In this document: positions 1 through 8,397 of the stretch, in pieces
How the letters are laid out: the number at the start of each line of letters is the position of its first letter
Numbering within the stretch: the first letter of the stretch is position 1
NCBI GenBank assembly: GCA_964344255.1
Contig: CAYFMQ010000015.1
Location: 7,721-71,720 of the forward strand
Direction: 5' to 3'
DNA: 64,000 bases
From: JAJFIE01 sp964344255
GTDB taxonomy: Bacteria; Pseudomonadota; Alphaproteobacteria; Rhodospirillales; Casp-alpha2
Program-made: the position numbers and the translations under genes
The notes under the pieces: generated by a model
Seen by the model: only the letters and a program-made list of their open reading frames with translations
Databases searched by the model: none
What the model was told of the DNA's origin: nothing

Positions 1-882
1 TCCTGAGAGCCCCTTCTGGGCGTTGGAGATGGAATAGAATATGGCCGTATCGGCCGACGCGGGATCGATCACCGGCGCATCGGGGTCCAGAAGGTCCTGT
101 ACATTTCCGGCGAGGCCGCTGACCAGGGCTACTTCGACGAAAATCAGCGGTTCTTCCGGCATGCGCGGGTGGAAGAAGGCGAAACAGCGGCGGTCCGATT
201 CGAGCCGGTTCTTCAGGTCGTTCCAGTCGTTGATGGCGTGAACGGCCTCGTAGGCAATCAACTTTTCAAGCAACGAGGCGGAGGCGTTTTCCCAGGTGAT
301 CCGCCTGAGTTCCAGGAAACCCACATCGAACCAGCCGCTCAGCAAGCTCTTCAGGTCATCATCCAGTCCCTTCAGCGCGGTGTCGGTCTTCAGGAGCTTG
401 AGCAGGTCAGAGCGCAAATCGACGAGGAACTTGACCCCTTCGGGAAGGGCGTTGAACTGGGTCAGCAGCTTGATGCGGGGCGCCGTCAGCAGCGTGCGGA
501 GTTGCGCCTCAAGGGCGGCACTGTCACCACCCTTGCCCTCCTCGCCAGTTTCGGCGAGGCGGCTTGCACATTCCCGGATGGCGTCATGGTCGACGCAGAA
601 GTTCCTGTTCAGGATATCCAGGAATTTCGCCTGCCCACCCGGATCAAGGGCCATGTAAACCCGGCCGAGCGCCGCTGCCTTGGCCCGGGCGGATACCTCG
701 CCGCCTTTCTGCTCCAGGCATTCCTGCATCTGCTGGCGGACCCGGTCCATATCCTCGTCCGGCAGGCCGGGGCGCAGGCTGGCGGTGTCCGCGTCATATT
801 CGCCGCCGGCAATGCGTTGCCAGGCGGAACGGGCTTTCCGCACGGTTCGGTCCAAAAGGGAATGGCTGGATGCTTTCGACAC
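1..882 (-). CDS. Malonyl-CoA decarboxylase, 5' part
   Basis: Converts malonyl-CoA to acetyl-CoA and CO2. The minus strand reads 294 codons without a stop and runs off the left edge, so only about the first two thirds of a typical ~450-residue enzyme is visible. The family is recognised from the stretches ITWENASASLLEKLIAYEAV, RRCFAFFHPRMPEEPLIFVE and FYSISNAQKGLSG, typical of MCD/MatA proteins. The N-terminal half is helical, as in the family's oligomerisation domain. The start is a GTG at 882 preceded by AGGAAA at good spacing. The catalytic His and Ser lie in the C-terminal part outside the window, so activity cannot be judged. The name matA is not assigned because no matB or matC is in view. 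Confidence 0.88.
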   Translation of the reverse strand, partial: MSKASSHSLLDRTVRKARSAWQRIAGGEYDADTASLRPGLPDEDMDRVRQQMQECLEQKGGEVSARAKAAALGRVYMALDPGGQAKFLDILNRNFCVDHDAIRECASRLAETGEEGKGGDSAALEAQLRTLLTAPRIKLLTQFNALPEGVKFLVDLRSDLLKLLKTDTALKGLDDDLKSLLSGWFDVGFLELRRITWENASASLLEKLIAYEAVHAINDWNDLKNRLESDRRCFAFFHPRMPEEPLIFVEVALVSGLAGNVQDLLDPDAPVIDPASADTAIFYSISNAQKGLSG

Positions 883-1002
883 GTTTCCTGTCCTGAACTC
901 TCAAATTCTATCGAATTACTGATCTAGTCGGGTTGAACCGATTTTCACAGTCTGTTTTTGGGATTAGGCGCAAACTTAACAAATACGTCACAGGGGCATA
1001 GC

Positions 1003-2523
1003 CTAAAGGGGCATGGCTTTCAGGACTTGCGGCAGGGCCTCGCAGAAGTCCTCCGCAATGGCGCCCGCACCAACCAGATTGCCGCATTCGCCGTGCACCC
1101 AGGCGCCGGCGCTGGCAGCTTCGAACGCGGGCAGGTCCTGCGCCAGCAGCGCGCCGATGATGCCCGCAAGCACATCGCCGGAACCGGCCGTCGCCAACTC
1201 GGCGGGCGCATTGGTGTTGATGACAGCATACCCATCAGGCGTGGCGATGACCGTATCCGGACCTTTCAGCAACACGACGGCGCCCGACAGCGTCGCCGCC
1301 GCACGGGCGCGGGTCAGCCTGTCGCCTTCGACGTTGAACAACCGGGCGAATTCCCCTTCATGGGGCGTCAACACGACGGGGCCTTCGATGGCCGCGAACA
1401 GTTCATCTGGATCGTCCTGGAAGCTGGAGATGGCGTCCGCATCCAGCAAGGCTGCCTTGCCGCTTTTCAGCGCCGCCAGACACCGCGCCCTGGTTTCTTC
1501 GCCGACGCCGGCGCCCGGGCCCAGCACGATGGCATTGCGCCGGGGGTCCGACAGGGATTTCTCGAAGTCCTCATTTGTATCGGCGGTCTCGACAATGGTG
1601 CCCGGATCGCCCTTGGCGTAAATCTCAAAAGCCAATGTGTGTGTCACCACGGTGACCAGCCCTGCCCCCATGCGCCGTGCCGCGCGACCGGACAGTCGCG
1701 CCGCGCCGGTCATCCTCGCCCCGCCCAGCACCAGCAGATGCCCGCGCTTGTACTTGTGCGTCTCCGCGGACAAGTGCGGAAAGACGTCGCGCCACAAGCC
1801 GGGTGTGTTTTCGGCCGTGCGGGGGCCGATTTCCTTCAAGACCGCTTCCGGCGTACCGATACCGGCGACGATGGTATCGCCGCAATAGCCACGTCCGGGA
1901 TAGAGCAGATGACCGGGTTTTTTACGGAAAAACGTCACGCTTAAATCGGCCCTGGGCGCGTAGCCGGGTGCGTCTCCCGTATCGCCGTTAACGCCGCTCG
2001 GAAGGTCGACGGCGAGGCAGCCCCGGGCCTTCGCCATGATGCGTTCCAGCAGCGCCGCCAGATCGCCTTCCACCGGTCGTGTCAGCCCGGCGCCGAACAC
2101 GGCGTCGATGACGATGGAATTGTGATCCTCCGGCACATCGCACAAGGGCAGCGGATCGATGCCGCTTTGTTCACGCCACAACCCGGCATGGTGCGCAGCG
2201 TCCCCTTTCAGGTTGTCGAAAGCGCCCATCAGATAGAGAGAAACATCCCGGCCCGCTTCTGTGAGATGGCGTGCGGCAACGAAACCATCGCCGCCGTTGT
2301 TGCCCGGACCGCAGAGCACGGTAACGGGCGCATCGCCCGGCCAGCGCTCCAGCAGTGCGNNNNNNNNNNCCGCCACGGCCTTGCCGGCGGCTTCCATGAG
2401 AACCGGAGCCGACACCCCGGCCTCGATCGCCATCGCATCGGCCTTGTACATTTCCTCAACGGAAAGCAGGACATCCGGGTCAATGATGAACTTGTCGCCT
2501 AAAAGGTCCGTCGTTTCAGTCAT
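1003..2523 (-). CDS. nnr: Bifunctional NAD(P)H-hydrate epimerase / ADP-dependent dehydratase
   Basis: Repairs damaged NAD(P)HX: the N-terminal YjeF_N half epimerises the hydrate and the C-terminal ribokinase-like half dehydrates it using ADP. The N half shows VTVLCGPGNNGGDGFVAARH near residues 68-87. The C half shows LDADAIS, LTPHEGEFARL and the ATAGSGDVLAG motif near residues 455-470. At 506 codons the length fits the fused bacterial form. A run of 10 N at 2360-2369 falls in the epimerase half, about residue 52; the frame is kept across it, so the gene is probably intact. The start ATG at 2523 lacks a strong ribosome-binding site. The next gene upstream is divergent. Confidence 0.93.
   Translation of the reverse strand: MTETTDLLGDKFIIDPDVLLSVEEMYKADAMAIEAGVSAPVLMEAAGKAVAXXXXALLERWPGDAPVTVLCGPGNNGGDGFVAARHLTEAGRDVSLYLMGAFDNLKGDAAHHAGLWREQSGIDPLPLCDVPEDHNSIVIDAVFGAGLTRPVEGDLAALLERIMAKARGCLAVDLPSGVNGDTGDAPGYAPRADLSVTFFRKKPGHLLYPGRGYCGDTIVAGIGTPEAVLKEIGPRTAENTPGLWRDVFPHLSAETHKYKRGHLLVLGGARMTGAARLSGRAARRMGAGLVTVVTHTLAFEIYAKGDPGTIVETADTNEDFEKSLSDPRRNAIVLGPGAGVGEETRARCLAALKSGKAALLDADAISSFQDDPDELFAAIEGPVVLTPHEGEFARLFNVEGDRLTRARAAATLSGAVVLLKGPDTVIATPDGYAVINTNAPAELATAGSGDVLAGIIGALLAQDLPAFEAASAGAWVHGECGNLVGAGAIAEDFCEALPQVLKAMPL
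2360..2369. other. Assembly gap (10 N) inside nnr
   Basis: Ten consecutive N. This looks like a fixed-size or closely estimated scaffold gap, and the reading frame of nnr is preserved across it. Confidence 0.99.
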
Positions 2524-2686
2524 GGAGATCAGAGTGTCTGTTGTTTGTTGCAGTATTTCTTATATCCGATCATACCCTCCGGCGGGTTGGCGGAAAAGAC
2601 ACTGTAGGGCATTCAACAAGGACGGTTTGACTCTGGAGAAATTTAGCTGAAGCTGTATCCAGTAAATTGGTGAAAGAAGAAGAGCC

Positions 2687-3328
2687 ATGACCAAGGACAC
2701 CGACCTGACAATCGACGACGTGGAAATCCTGTCCGAGGAGACTCTCGTCAAAAGCTATTTCGAGACCACGGCCTATCACCTGCGCCACCGCACCCATGAG
2801 GGCGAGTGGAGCGGCGAAATGGTGCGCGAGGTGTTCCAGCGGGGCGCCGTCGTCGCCGTTTTGCCCTACGATCCGGAACGCGACTGCGTGGTCCTGATCG
2901 AGCAGTTCCGTCCCGGCGCCTATGTGGCCGCCCACCGCGAGCCGATCCTGACCGGCGCGTCGCCGTGGCTCGTTGAGGCCGTCGCCGGCGTGGTCGAGCC
3001 GGGTGAGCCGCCGGTCGACGTGGCCGTCAGGGAACTGAAGGAAGAGGCCAACTGCGAAGCGATCGATATCGTCCACGTCATGGACTGGCATGCCTCGCCC
3101 GGTGCGGTGAACGAGCCGGTCTCGCTGTTCTGCGCCCGGGTGGACAGCAAGGACGCCCACGGCGTCCATGGGCTGGATGACGAACATGAAGACATCCGGG
3201 TCTTTACCGTCGAGGCGGCGGCGGTCCGCCAATGGCTGGATGACGGGCGCATCCTCAATGCCACGACGGTTGTCGCGTTGCAGTGGTTCCTGCTCAATCA
3301 CGACCAGATCAAGGCGCGTTGGTCCTGA
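2687..3328 (+). CDS. NUDIX hydrolase, ADP-ribose pyrophosphatase type
   Basis: Likely cleaves ADP-ribose or a related nucleoside diphosphate sugar. The 213-residue protein has the NUDIX box around residues 99-122: GVVEPGEPPVDVAVRELKEE then AN. This matches G-x5-E-x7-REU-x-EE, with N where the consensus has the last glycine. The preceding VVLIEQFRPGAY segment is typical of the NudF/TrgB group, as is the trailing VMDWHASPGAVNEPVSLFCA segment, in which E is expected to bind metal. It sits head to head with nnr and may share its promoter region. The metabolite-repair function of the neighbour fits a housekeeping role, but the substrate is inferred from family only. Confidence 0.88.
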   Translation: MTKDTDLTIDDVEILSEETLVKSYFETTAYHLRHRTHEGEWSGEMVREVFQRGAVVAVLPYDPERDCVVLIEQFRPGAYVAAHREPILTGASPWLVEAVAGVVEPGEPPVDVAVRELKEEANCEAIDIVHVMDWHASPGAVNEPVSLFCARVDSKDAHGVHGLDDEHEDIRVFTVEAAAVRQWLDDGRILNATTVVALQWFLLNHDQIKARWS

Positions 3329-3424
3329 TTTCGGCTGAATACAGTTCAATTCCGGTTGATTACAGGACGCTTATGATTATATTTGCCTTCCCTACATTTC
3401 ACACAATTGAACAGGTAATTCGCC

Positions 3425-4423
3425 ATGAATGTACGCAAGGGTTTCGTTGATACCATCGGTAATACACCGCTGATTCGTCTGCGCCGGGCGTCAGAGGAAA
3501 CCGGATGCGAGATTTATGGCAAGGCCGAGTTCCTGAATCCGGGAAGCTCCGTCAAGGACCGTCCCGCCCTGTCCATCATCCGCGATGCGGAACGACGCGG
3601 CGCGCTTCAGCCGGGCGGCCTGATCGTCGAGAGCACGGCGGGCAACACAGGCATCGGCCTGGCGCTGTGCGCCAACGCGCTCGGCTATCGCACCAAGATC
3701 GTCATGCCTGACAGCCAGAGCCAGGAAAAGAAAGACGCGCTCAAGCTGTTCGGCGCCGATCTCGTCGAGGTGCCACCGGTCCCCTACTCCGATCCCAACC
3801 AGTACCAGCATGTGGGCCGCCGCATGGCGGAGGAACTGGCCGAGACGGAAGAGAACGGCGTGATCTTCGCCGATCAATGGAACAACCTGGCCAACCGCAG
3901 GGCGCATTACGAAACCACGGGCCCGGAAATCTGGGAACAGACGGACGGCAAGATCGACGGTTTCATCTGCGCCATGGGCACGGGCGGCACCCTGTCGGGA
4001 ACCTCGCTGTTCCTGAAAGAGCAGAGCAAGGATATCGCCATTGGTCTGGCAGATCCCATGGGCGCGGCGATGTATTCCTACTTCACCACCGGTGAGTTGA
4101 AATCCGAAGGCGGTTCCATTTCCGAAGGCATCGGCCTCGGCCGGGTGACCCCCATCATCGAGGACATCACCGTCGACCACGCCTGGCAGATACCGGATGA
4201 GGAAATGGTCCCCGTCGTCTACAGCCTGCTCAAGGACGAGGGCCTGTGCATGGGCGGCTCCACCGGCATCAACGTGGCCGGCGCCATCCGCCTGGCGAAG
4301 GAACTGGGCCCGGGGCACACCATCGTGACGATGCTGTGCGACCATGGAACCCGCTACATGAGCAAGCTGTTCAATCCCGAGTTCATGAAGTCCAAGAACC
4401 TGCCGGTTCCCGACTGGTTGTAA
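3425..4423 (+). CDS. cysK: Cysteine synthase A (O-acetylserine sulfhydrylase)
   Basis: PLP enzyme that makes L-cysteine from O-acetylserine and sulfide in the cytoplasm. The PLP lysine is K44 in NPGSSVKDRPA. The substrate loop is ESTAGNTGIG and the phosphate-binding loop is MGTGGTLSG. The late GGSTGIN motif is also family-typical. The length of 332 residues is slightly above E. coli CysK. The 96-base upstream gap is AT-rich. It is followed 119 bases later by a sulfurtransferase on the same strand, which suggests a small sulfur-assimilation unit. Residue patterns do not exclude a CysM-like or cystathionine beta-synthase-like specificity, but the overall sequence favours CysK. Confidence 0.92.
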   Translation: MNVRKGFVDTIGNTPLIRLRRASEETGCEIYGKAEFLNPGSSVKDRPALSIIRDAERRGALQPGGLIVESTAGNTGIGLALCANALGYRTKIVMPDSQSQEKKDALKLFGADLVEVPPVPYSDPNQYQHVGRRMAEELAETEENGVIFADQWNNLANRRAHYETTGPEIWEQTDGKIDGFICAMGTGGTLSGTSLFLKEQSKDIAIGLADPMGAAMYSYFTTGELKSEGGSISEGIGLGRVTPIIEDITVDHAWQIPDEEMVPVVYSLLKDEGLCMGGSTGINVAGAIRLAKELGPGHTIVTMLCDHGTRYMSKLFNPEFMKSKNLPVPDWL

Positions 4424-4542
4424 GCATTGGCTTTATACAACGGCCCTTTTTTTGGAACGTTTGGTGACTTCGCCACTTGGACTCGCGCCAAGCCGCGGTT
4501 ATATCTGGTCATACGAAATATTGAACGGAAGAGATAACCGCT

Positions 4543-5406
4543 ATGACTTATACAAATCCTGACGCCCTGGTTTCCACGGAATGGCTGGCCGATCATCTTG
4601 ACGCGCCCGACGTGCGCGTTGTCGATGCGTCCTGGGTGATGCCGGGATCGGAGCGGAGCACGCGGGCCGAATACGAGGAAGAGCATATTCCGGGCGCCGT
4701 TTTCTTCGACATCGACGAAATCGCCGACACGGATATCGACCTGCCGCACATGCTGCCCTCGCCGGAAAAGTTTTCCAGCCGGGTACGCAAGCTGGGCCTG
4801 GGCGACGGGGTGAGGATCGTCGTCTATGATTCGCTGGGCGGATTCATGGCGGCGCACCGGGTCTGGTGGACCTTCCGGGTCTTCGGCCACGAAGACGTCG
4901 CCGTGCTGGACGGCGGCCTGCCCAAGTGGCTGGCCGAAGAGCGCCCCATCGAGGATATCCTGCCCGTGCCGCGCGAGCGCCATTTCACGCCGCGCATGAA
5001 TACCTTCCTTGTGCGCAACGCCGAACAGGTACTGGCCAATATCGAAAGCGAAAAGGAACAGCTAATCGACGCTCGGGTACCCGACCGCTTCGCCGGCACC
5101 GGCAATGAACCCCGCCCTGGCATCCGCAAGGGCCATATTCCGGGCAGCGTGAACGTGCCGTTCATGAAAATGATGGATGCTCCCCACTTTCACGTCATGC
5201 GACCGGCGGACGAGATCAAGGCGGCCTTCGAGGGCGCAGGCGTCGACCTGGACAAACCCATCGCCACGACCTGCGGTTCCGGGGTTACGGCGTCGTGCCT
5301 GGCGTTCGCGCTGTATCTCATCGGCAACAAGGACGTTCCCGTCTACGACGGTTCCTGGACGGAATGGGGCCTCAATCACGATTTGCCCATCGAAACCGGT
5401 AATTAG
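4543..5406 (+). CDS. sseA: 3-mercaptopyruvate / thiosulfate sulfurtransferase
   Basis: Moves sulfane sulfur from 3-mercaptopyruvate (or thiosulfate) to an acceptor. It has two rhodanese domains, about residues 8-125 and 150-285. The first carries the structural EYEEEHIPGAVFFDID motif and the second carries GHIPGSVNVPF and the catalytic loop with C244 (CGSGVTA). The CGSGVTA loop is characteristic of mercaptopyruvate sulfurtransferases rather than plain thiosulfate rhodaneses. The length of 287 residues is normal. It lies after cysK and 6 bases before an acetyltransferase gene, probably in one transcript. Confidence 0.9.
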   Translation: MTYTNPDALVSTEWLADHLDAPDVRVVDASWVMPGSERSTRAEYEEEHIPGAVFFDIDEIADTDIDLPHMLPSPEKFSSRVRKLGLGDGVRIVVYDSLGGFMAAHRVWWTFRVFGHEDVAVLDGGLPKWLAEERPIEDILPVPRERHFTPRMNTFLVRNAEQVLANIESEKEQLIDARVPDRFAGTGNEPRPGIRKGHIPGSVNVPFMKMMDAPHFHVMRPADEIKAAFEGAGVDLDKPIATTCGSGVTASCLAFALYLIGNKDVPVYDGSWTEWGLNHDLPIETGN

Positions 5407-5412
5407 GTTTTC

Positions 5413-5973
5413 ATGAGCGAAAAAGGGTCATACGAGAGCATCGTTACCTCGCTCGAGATGCGGGAACGGCCCACGTCGCCGACGCCGCCCGCGCCGGCGG
5501 AACGCATCGCGATCCTGAGGGCGGAAAGCCCGACGGTTTCTTTTTACCGTTACCTATACAACACCATCGGCGCCGAATGGCGCTGGTGGGAACGCCGCGC
5601 CATGGACGACGAAACGCTTGGCGCCATCATCGGCGACCCGGCCGTGGAGATTTACGTGCTTTATGTTCGCGGCGTGCCGGCGGGTATCTGCGAGCTGGAC
5701 TGCCGCACGGCCGGCGAGGTGGAAGTCACCTATTTCGGCCTGATGCAGGAGTTCATTGGCCGCGGTCTCGGCGGCTACCTGCTGCGCTGGGGCGTGGACC
5801 AGGCCTGGGCCCGGGACCCGGCGCCGGAACGGGTGTGGGTGCATACCTGTACGGAAGACCACCCGGCGGCGCTGCCCAACTACCAGAAGATCGGCTTCGA
5901 GCCTTACGAACAGCACACGGAAATCATCGAAGACCCGTCGCACCTGTTCGATGCTGGGGCGGATCAGGGCTGA
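5413..5973 (+). CDS. GNAT-family N-acetyltransferase
   Basis: A 186-residue protein with the GNAT acetyl-CoA loop GLMQEFIGRGLGGYLL near residues 109-124, preceded by the expected strand (VEVTYFGL) and followed by WVHTCTEDHPAALPNYQKIGFEPY. In other GNATs the N-Y-x-K-x-G-F part closes over the cofactor. The substrate is unknown. The ATG lies 6 bases after the sseA stop, so co-transcription with the sulfur genes is likely; acylation of a cysteine- or thiol-related compound is conceivable but unsupported. A related annotation would be RimI-like, but the Tyr-rich N-terminus does not match RimI. Confidence 0.82.
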   Translation: MSEKGSYESIVTSLEMRERPTSPTPPAPAERIAILRAESPTVSFYRYLYNTIGAEWRWWERRAMDDETLGAIIGDPAVEIYVLYVRGVPAGICELDCRTAGEVEVTYFGLMQEFIGRGLGGYLLRWGVDQAWARDPAPERVWVHTCTEDHPAALPNYQKIGFEPYEQHTEIIEDPSHLFDAGADQG

Positions 5974-6044
5974 CGCCTGTTTTCCGCTTCATTAAGGCGA
6001 TATACTTTTCCTAGCAGTCGCATAAGCCGGAAAAGGAGAGTCCC

Positions 6045-7424
6045 ATGGCAATCGATGCCGAACGCATGGCAGCCGGACTGACCACGCAGGCTGAGGACAA
6101 TACACGTTGGCGGCGCACGGAATGCATCAACCTGATCCCCTCCGAACAGCCCGCTTCGGCCTATGTCGATGCGTTGATCACAGCTGATCCTGGTTCCCGG
6201 TATAACGAACACAAGCATATCAAGGCCTCGCCTCCCGACGCTCCGGACATGCGCTATTACCAGGGGACCTCCTTCATCATGGAGAAGGAGGGCGAACTCA
6301 AGGCGGCGCTGCGTGAGCATTTCAATTGCACCCGTGTCGAAGCGCGACTCATCAGTGGCCAGATGGCCAACGATACGGTTTACGACGCCCTCAAGGCTTT
6401 CAGGAACAACCAGGCGGCAAACGGACAGCCGCGGCTTTTAAGACGGGTTCTGGTCCACGACCTGATCCGGGGTGGTCATTTGAGCGCCCAGCCCATGGGC
6501 GCGCTCAAAAACTATCTGGCCAACGATCCTGAGACGGGCAAACCGGCCGCCGACCACTTCCCGGCGCAGCCGGACAACCCCTATCGCATTGACGTGGCGG
6601 CGACCAAGGAATTGATTTTACGCACCCGCCCCGAGCTTCTGGTGTTCGGGCGCAGCGTGATTATCCACACCGAGCCGGTGCGGGAAATCGCTGAGTTCAT
6701 TCACGCGGAATTCGGCCCAGACAATGTGGAACGGCCGTTGATCATGTACGATGGCGCGCATGTCTTAGGATTGCTTGGACCTTACTTTCAGGATCCACTG
6801 GCCGAAGGGGCGGACATCGTTACCGGCTCGACCCACAAAACCTTTTTCGGGCCACAACGAGGCGTGATCCTGAGTAATATCGAACCCGGATCACCCTTCG
6901 ATCCCCTATGGCGGCTGATCGAAACGCGAACCTTCCCCGGCCATGTCAGTAACCACCATCTTGGCACCATGCTGGGACTGTTGGGCGCAACGTACGAGAT
7001 GTTGAACTTCCGCGATGATTATCCAAAACAGGTTGTCGCCAATGCCAAGGCCTTCGCACACGCCCTCGCCGGTCAGGGATTAACAATCGAAGGCGATCCC
7101 GATTGTGATTACACGGAGACCCACCAGGTTCTCCTGCGCATCGCCAAGGGTGCGGGCGGGCGCATCGCGAACCGGCTGGAGGCCAACAATATCATCACCA
7201 ATTCCCAGGCATTTTTTGATGATCCCAGTTTCAATGAGGCCAGCGGCATTCGCATGGGCACGCAGGAGATGACCCGCTACGGCATGAAGGAGGACGACTT
7301 CAGGGAATTCGCCGAGTTGTTTGCCGAAATCGTCAACGGCGACACGGCCAGCCAGGAAGACAAGTGGCGCGAAAAGGTAAAAAGCTTCCGCGCCCGCTTC
7401 ACCGATATGCATTACTGTTTCTAG
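6045..7424 (+). CDS. Serine hydroxymethyltransferase-like PLP enzyme
   Basis: A 459-residue fold-type I PLP enzyme of the SHMT superfamily. Motifs align with GlyA: CINLIPSEQPAS (GlyA: ELIASENYTS), LISGQMAND (SGSQAN), MYDGAHVLGLL (VDMAHVAGL), GSTHKTFFGPQRG with the Schiff-base lysine K265, and GIRMGTQEMTRYGM near the C-terminus. The middle is longer and diverges strongly from bacterial GlyA, so this is a paralogue, not a standard glyA. It may act on another beta-hydroxy amino acid or use a different one-carbon carrier; this is inference. The upstream AAAAGGAGAG gives a strong ribosome-binding site. It ends at a terminator shared with the convergent aap operon. Confidence 0.8.
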   Translation: MAIDAERMAAGLTTQAEDNTRWRRTECINLIPSEQPASAYVDALITADPGSRYNEHKHIKASPPDAPDMRYYQGTSFIMEKEGELKAALREHFNCTRVEARLISGQMANDTVYDALKAFRNNQAANGQPRLLRRVLVHDLIRGGHLSAQPMGALKNYLANDPETGKPAADHFPAQPDNPYRIDVAATKELILRTRPELLVFGRSVIIHTEPVREIAEFIHAEFGPDNVERPLIMYDGAHVLGLLGPYFQDPLAEGADIVTGSTHKTFFGPQRGVILSNIEPGSPFDPLWRLIETRTFPGHVSNHHLGTMLGLLGATYEMLNFRDDYPKQVVANAKAFAHALAGQGLTIEGDPDCDYTETHQVLLRIAKGAGGRIANRLEANNIITNSQAFFDDPSFNEASGIRMGTQEMTRYGMKEDDFREFAELFAEIVNGDTASQEDKWREKVKSFRARFTDMHYCF

Positions 7425-7428
7425 CCGC

Positions 7429-7464
7429 CAAAAAAAACCGGCCCCGAAATCAGGGAGCCGGTTT
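7429..7464 (-). terminator. Rho-independent terminator of the aap operon (possibly bidirectional)
   Basis: AAACCGGC at 7435-7442 pairs with GCCGGTTT at 7457-7464, extended by CCC/GGG with one bulge. On the minus strand the hairpin is followed by a run of T (A-run at 7430-7437 on plus). It lies between the convergent SHMT-like gene and the end of aapP. Confidence 0.8.
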
Positions 7465-7546
7465 ATCGTTCGGAGAAAATCTTTCGGAGAGTTTTTATAA
7501 CGCAAATGCGTCGTCGCAGATAATCCTTATCTGCTCGAGATTTGCT

Positions 7547-8344
7547 TTAGTGCGCCAGGATCTGACTCAGGAACAACTTGGTGCGGTCCGACTGCGGGTT
7601 GTTGAAGAACTCTTCCGGTTCGTTCTGTTCGATGATCTCGCCGCCGTCCATGAAGATGACCCGGTTGGCGACCTTGCGGGCAAAGCCCATTTCGTGGGTC
7701 ACGCACAACATGGTCATGCCGGATTCAGCAAGGTCGATCATGGTGTCGAGCACTTCTGAAATCATTTCCGGATCGAGCGCCGAGGTGGGCTCGTCGAACA
7801 GCATGATCTTGGGATTCATGCAGAGTGAGCGCGCAATGGCGACGCGTTGCTGCTGACCGCCGGAGAGCTGGCCCGGGTATTTCAGCGCCTGCTCGGGGAT
7901 TTTCACCGTTTCCAACAATTGCATGGCTGTGGCTTCAGCTTCCGCCTTGGGCGTCTTGCGCACCCAGATGGGCGCAAGCGTGCAATTTTCCAGAACGGTT
8001 AAATGCGGGAACAGGTTGAAGTGCTGGAACACCATACCGACTTCGCGCCGCACGGCGTCGATCTGTTTCAGATCGTCCGTCAGTTCCACACCGTCAACGA
8101 CGATGGAGCCCTGCTGGTGCTCTTCCAGGCGGTTGATGCAGCGGATCATGGTGGATTTGCCCGATCCTGAAGGTCCGCAGATGACGATGCGTTCGCCCTT
8201 GTTTACCGTCAGGTTGATGTCTTTCAGGACGTGGAAGTCACCATACCATTTGTGCATGCCGGTGATCTGGATCGAGACCTCGTCGGAAATGGTCATTTCC
8301 TTGGTTGGTGTATGGAGCTCCTCGCTTGAGATCGCTTCAGACAT
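7547..8344 (-). CDS. aapP: General L-amino acid ABC transporter, ATP-binding subunit
   Basis: Powers uptake of polar amino acids through AapQM. The 265-residue protein shows Walker A GPSGSGKST, Q-loop MVFQHFNLFPHLTVLENCT, signature LSGGQQQRVAIARSL, Walker B IMLFDEPTSALD and H-loop CVTHEMGF, all intact. The HFNLFPH Q-loop and the EMGFAR H-loop are typical of polar amino acid transporters of the GlnQ/AapP group. It is the last gene of the aapJQMP operon and is preceded by AAGGAGG and a small intercistronic hairpin. The N-terminus has an extra ~25 residues before the NBD, as in AapP. Confidence 0.93.
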   Translation of the reverse strand: MSEAISSEELHTPTKEMTISDEVSIQITGMHKWYGDFHVLKDINLTVNKGERIVICGPSGSGKSTMIRCINRLEEHQQGSIVVDGVELTDDLKQIDAVRREVGMVFQHFNLFPHLTVLENCTLAPIWVRKTPKAEAEATAMQLLETVKIPEQALKYPGQLSGGQQQRVAIARSLCMNPKIMLFDEPTSALDPEMISEVLDTMIDLAESGMTMLCVTHEMGFARKVANRVIFMDGGEIIEQNEPEEFFNNPQSDRTKLFLSQILAH

Positions 8345-8360
8345 GATTTCCTCCTTAAAC

Positions 8361-8383
8361 GCCCGCTTAATCTTTCTGCGGGC
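8361..8383 (-). other. Intercistronic hairpin before aapP
   Basis: GCCCGC at 8361-8366 pairs with GCGGGC at 8378-8383 around an 11-base loop, just before the AAGGAGG ribosome-binding site of aapP. It may tune stability or translation of the last cistron. There is no U-tract, so it is unlikely to be a full terminator. Confidence 0.5.
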
Positions 8384-8397
8384 TCTATCAATCCGGT

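Noticed and set aside
169..927. Long plus-strand frame opposite malonyl-CoA decarboxylase
   Set aside because: Its product has no family similarity, while the opposite strand encodes clear MCD motifs in a continuous frame.
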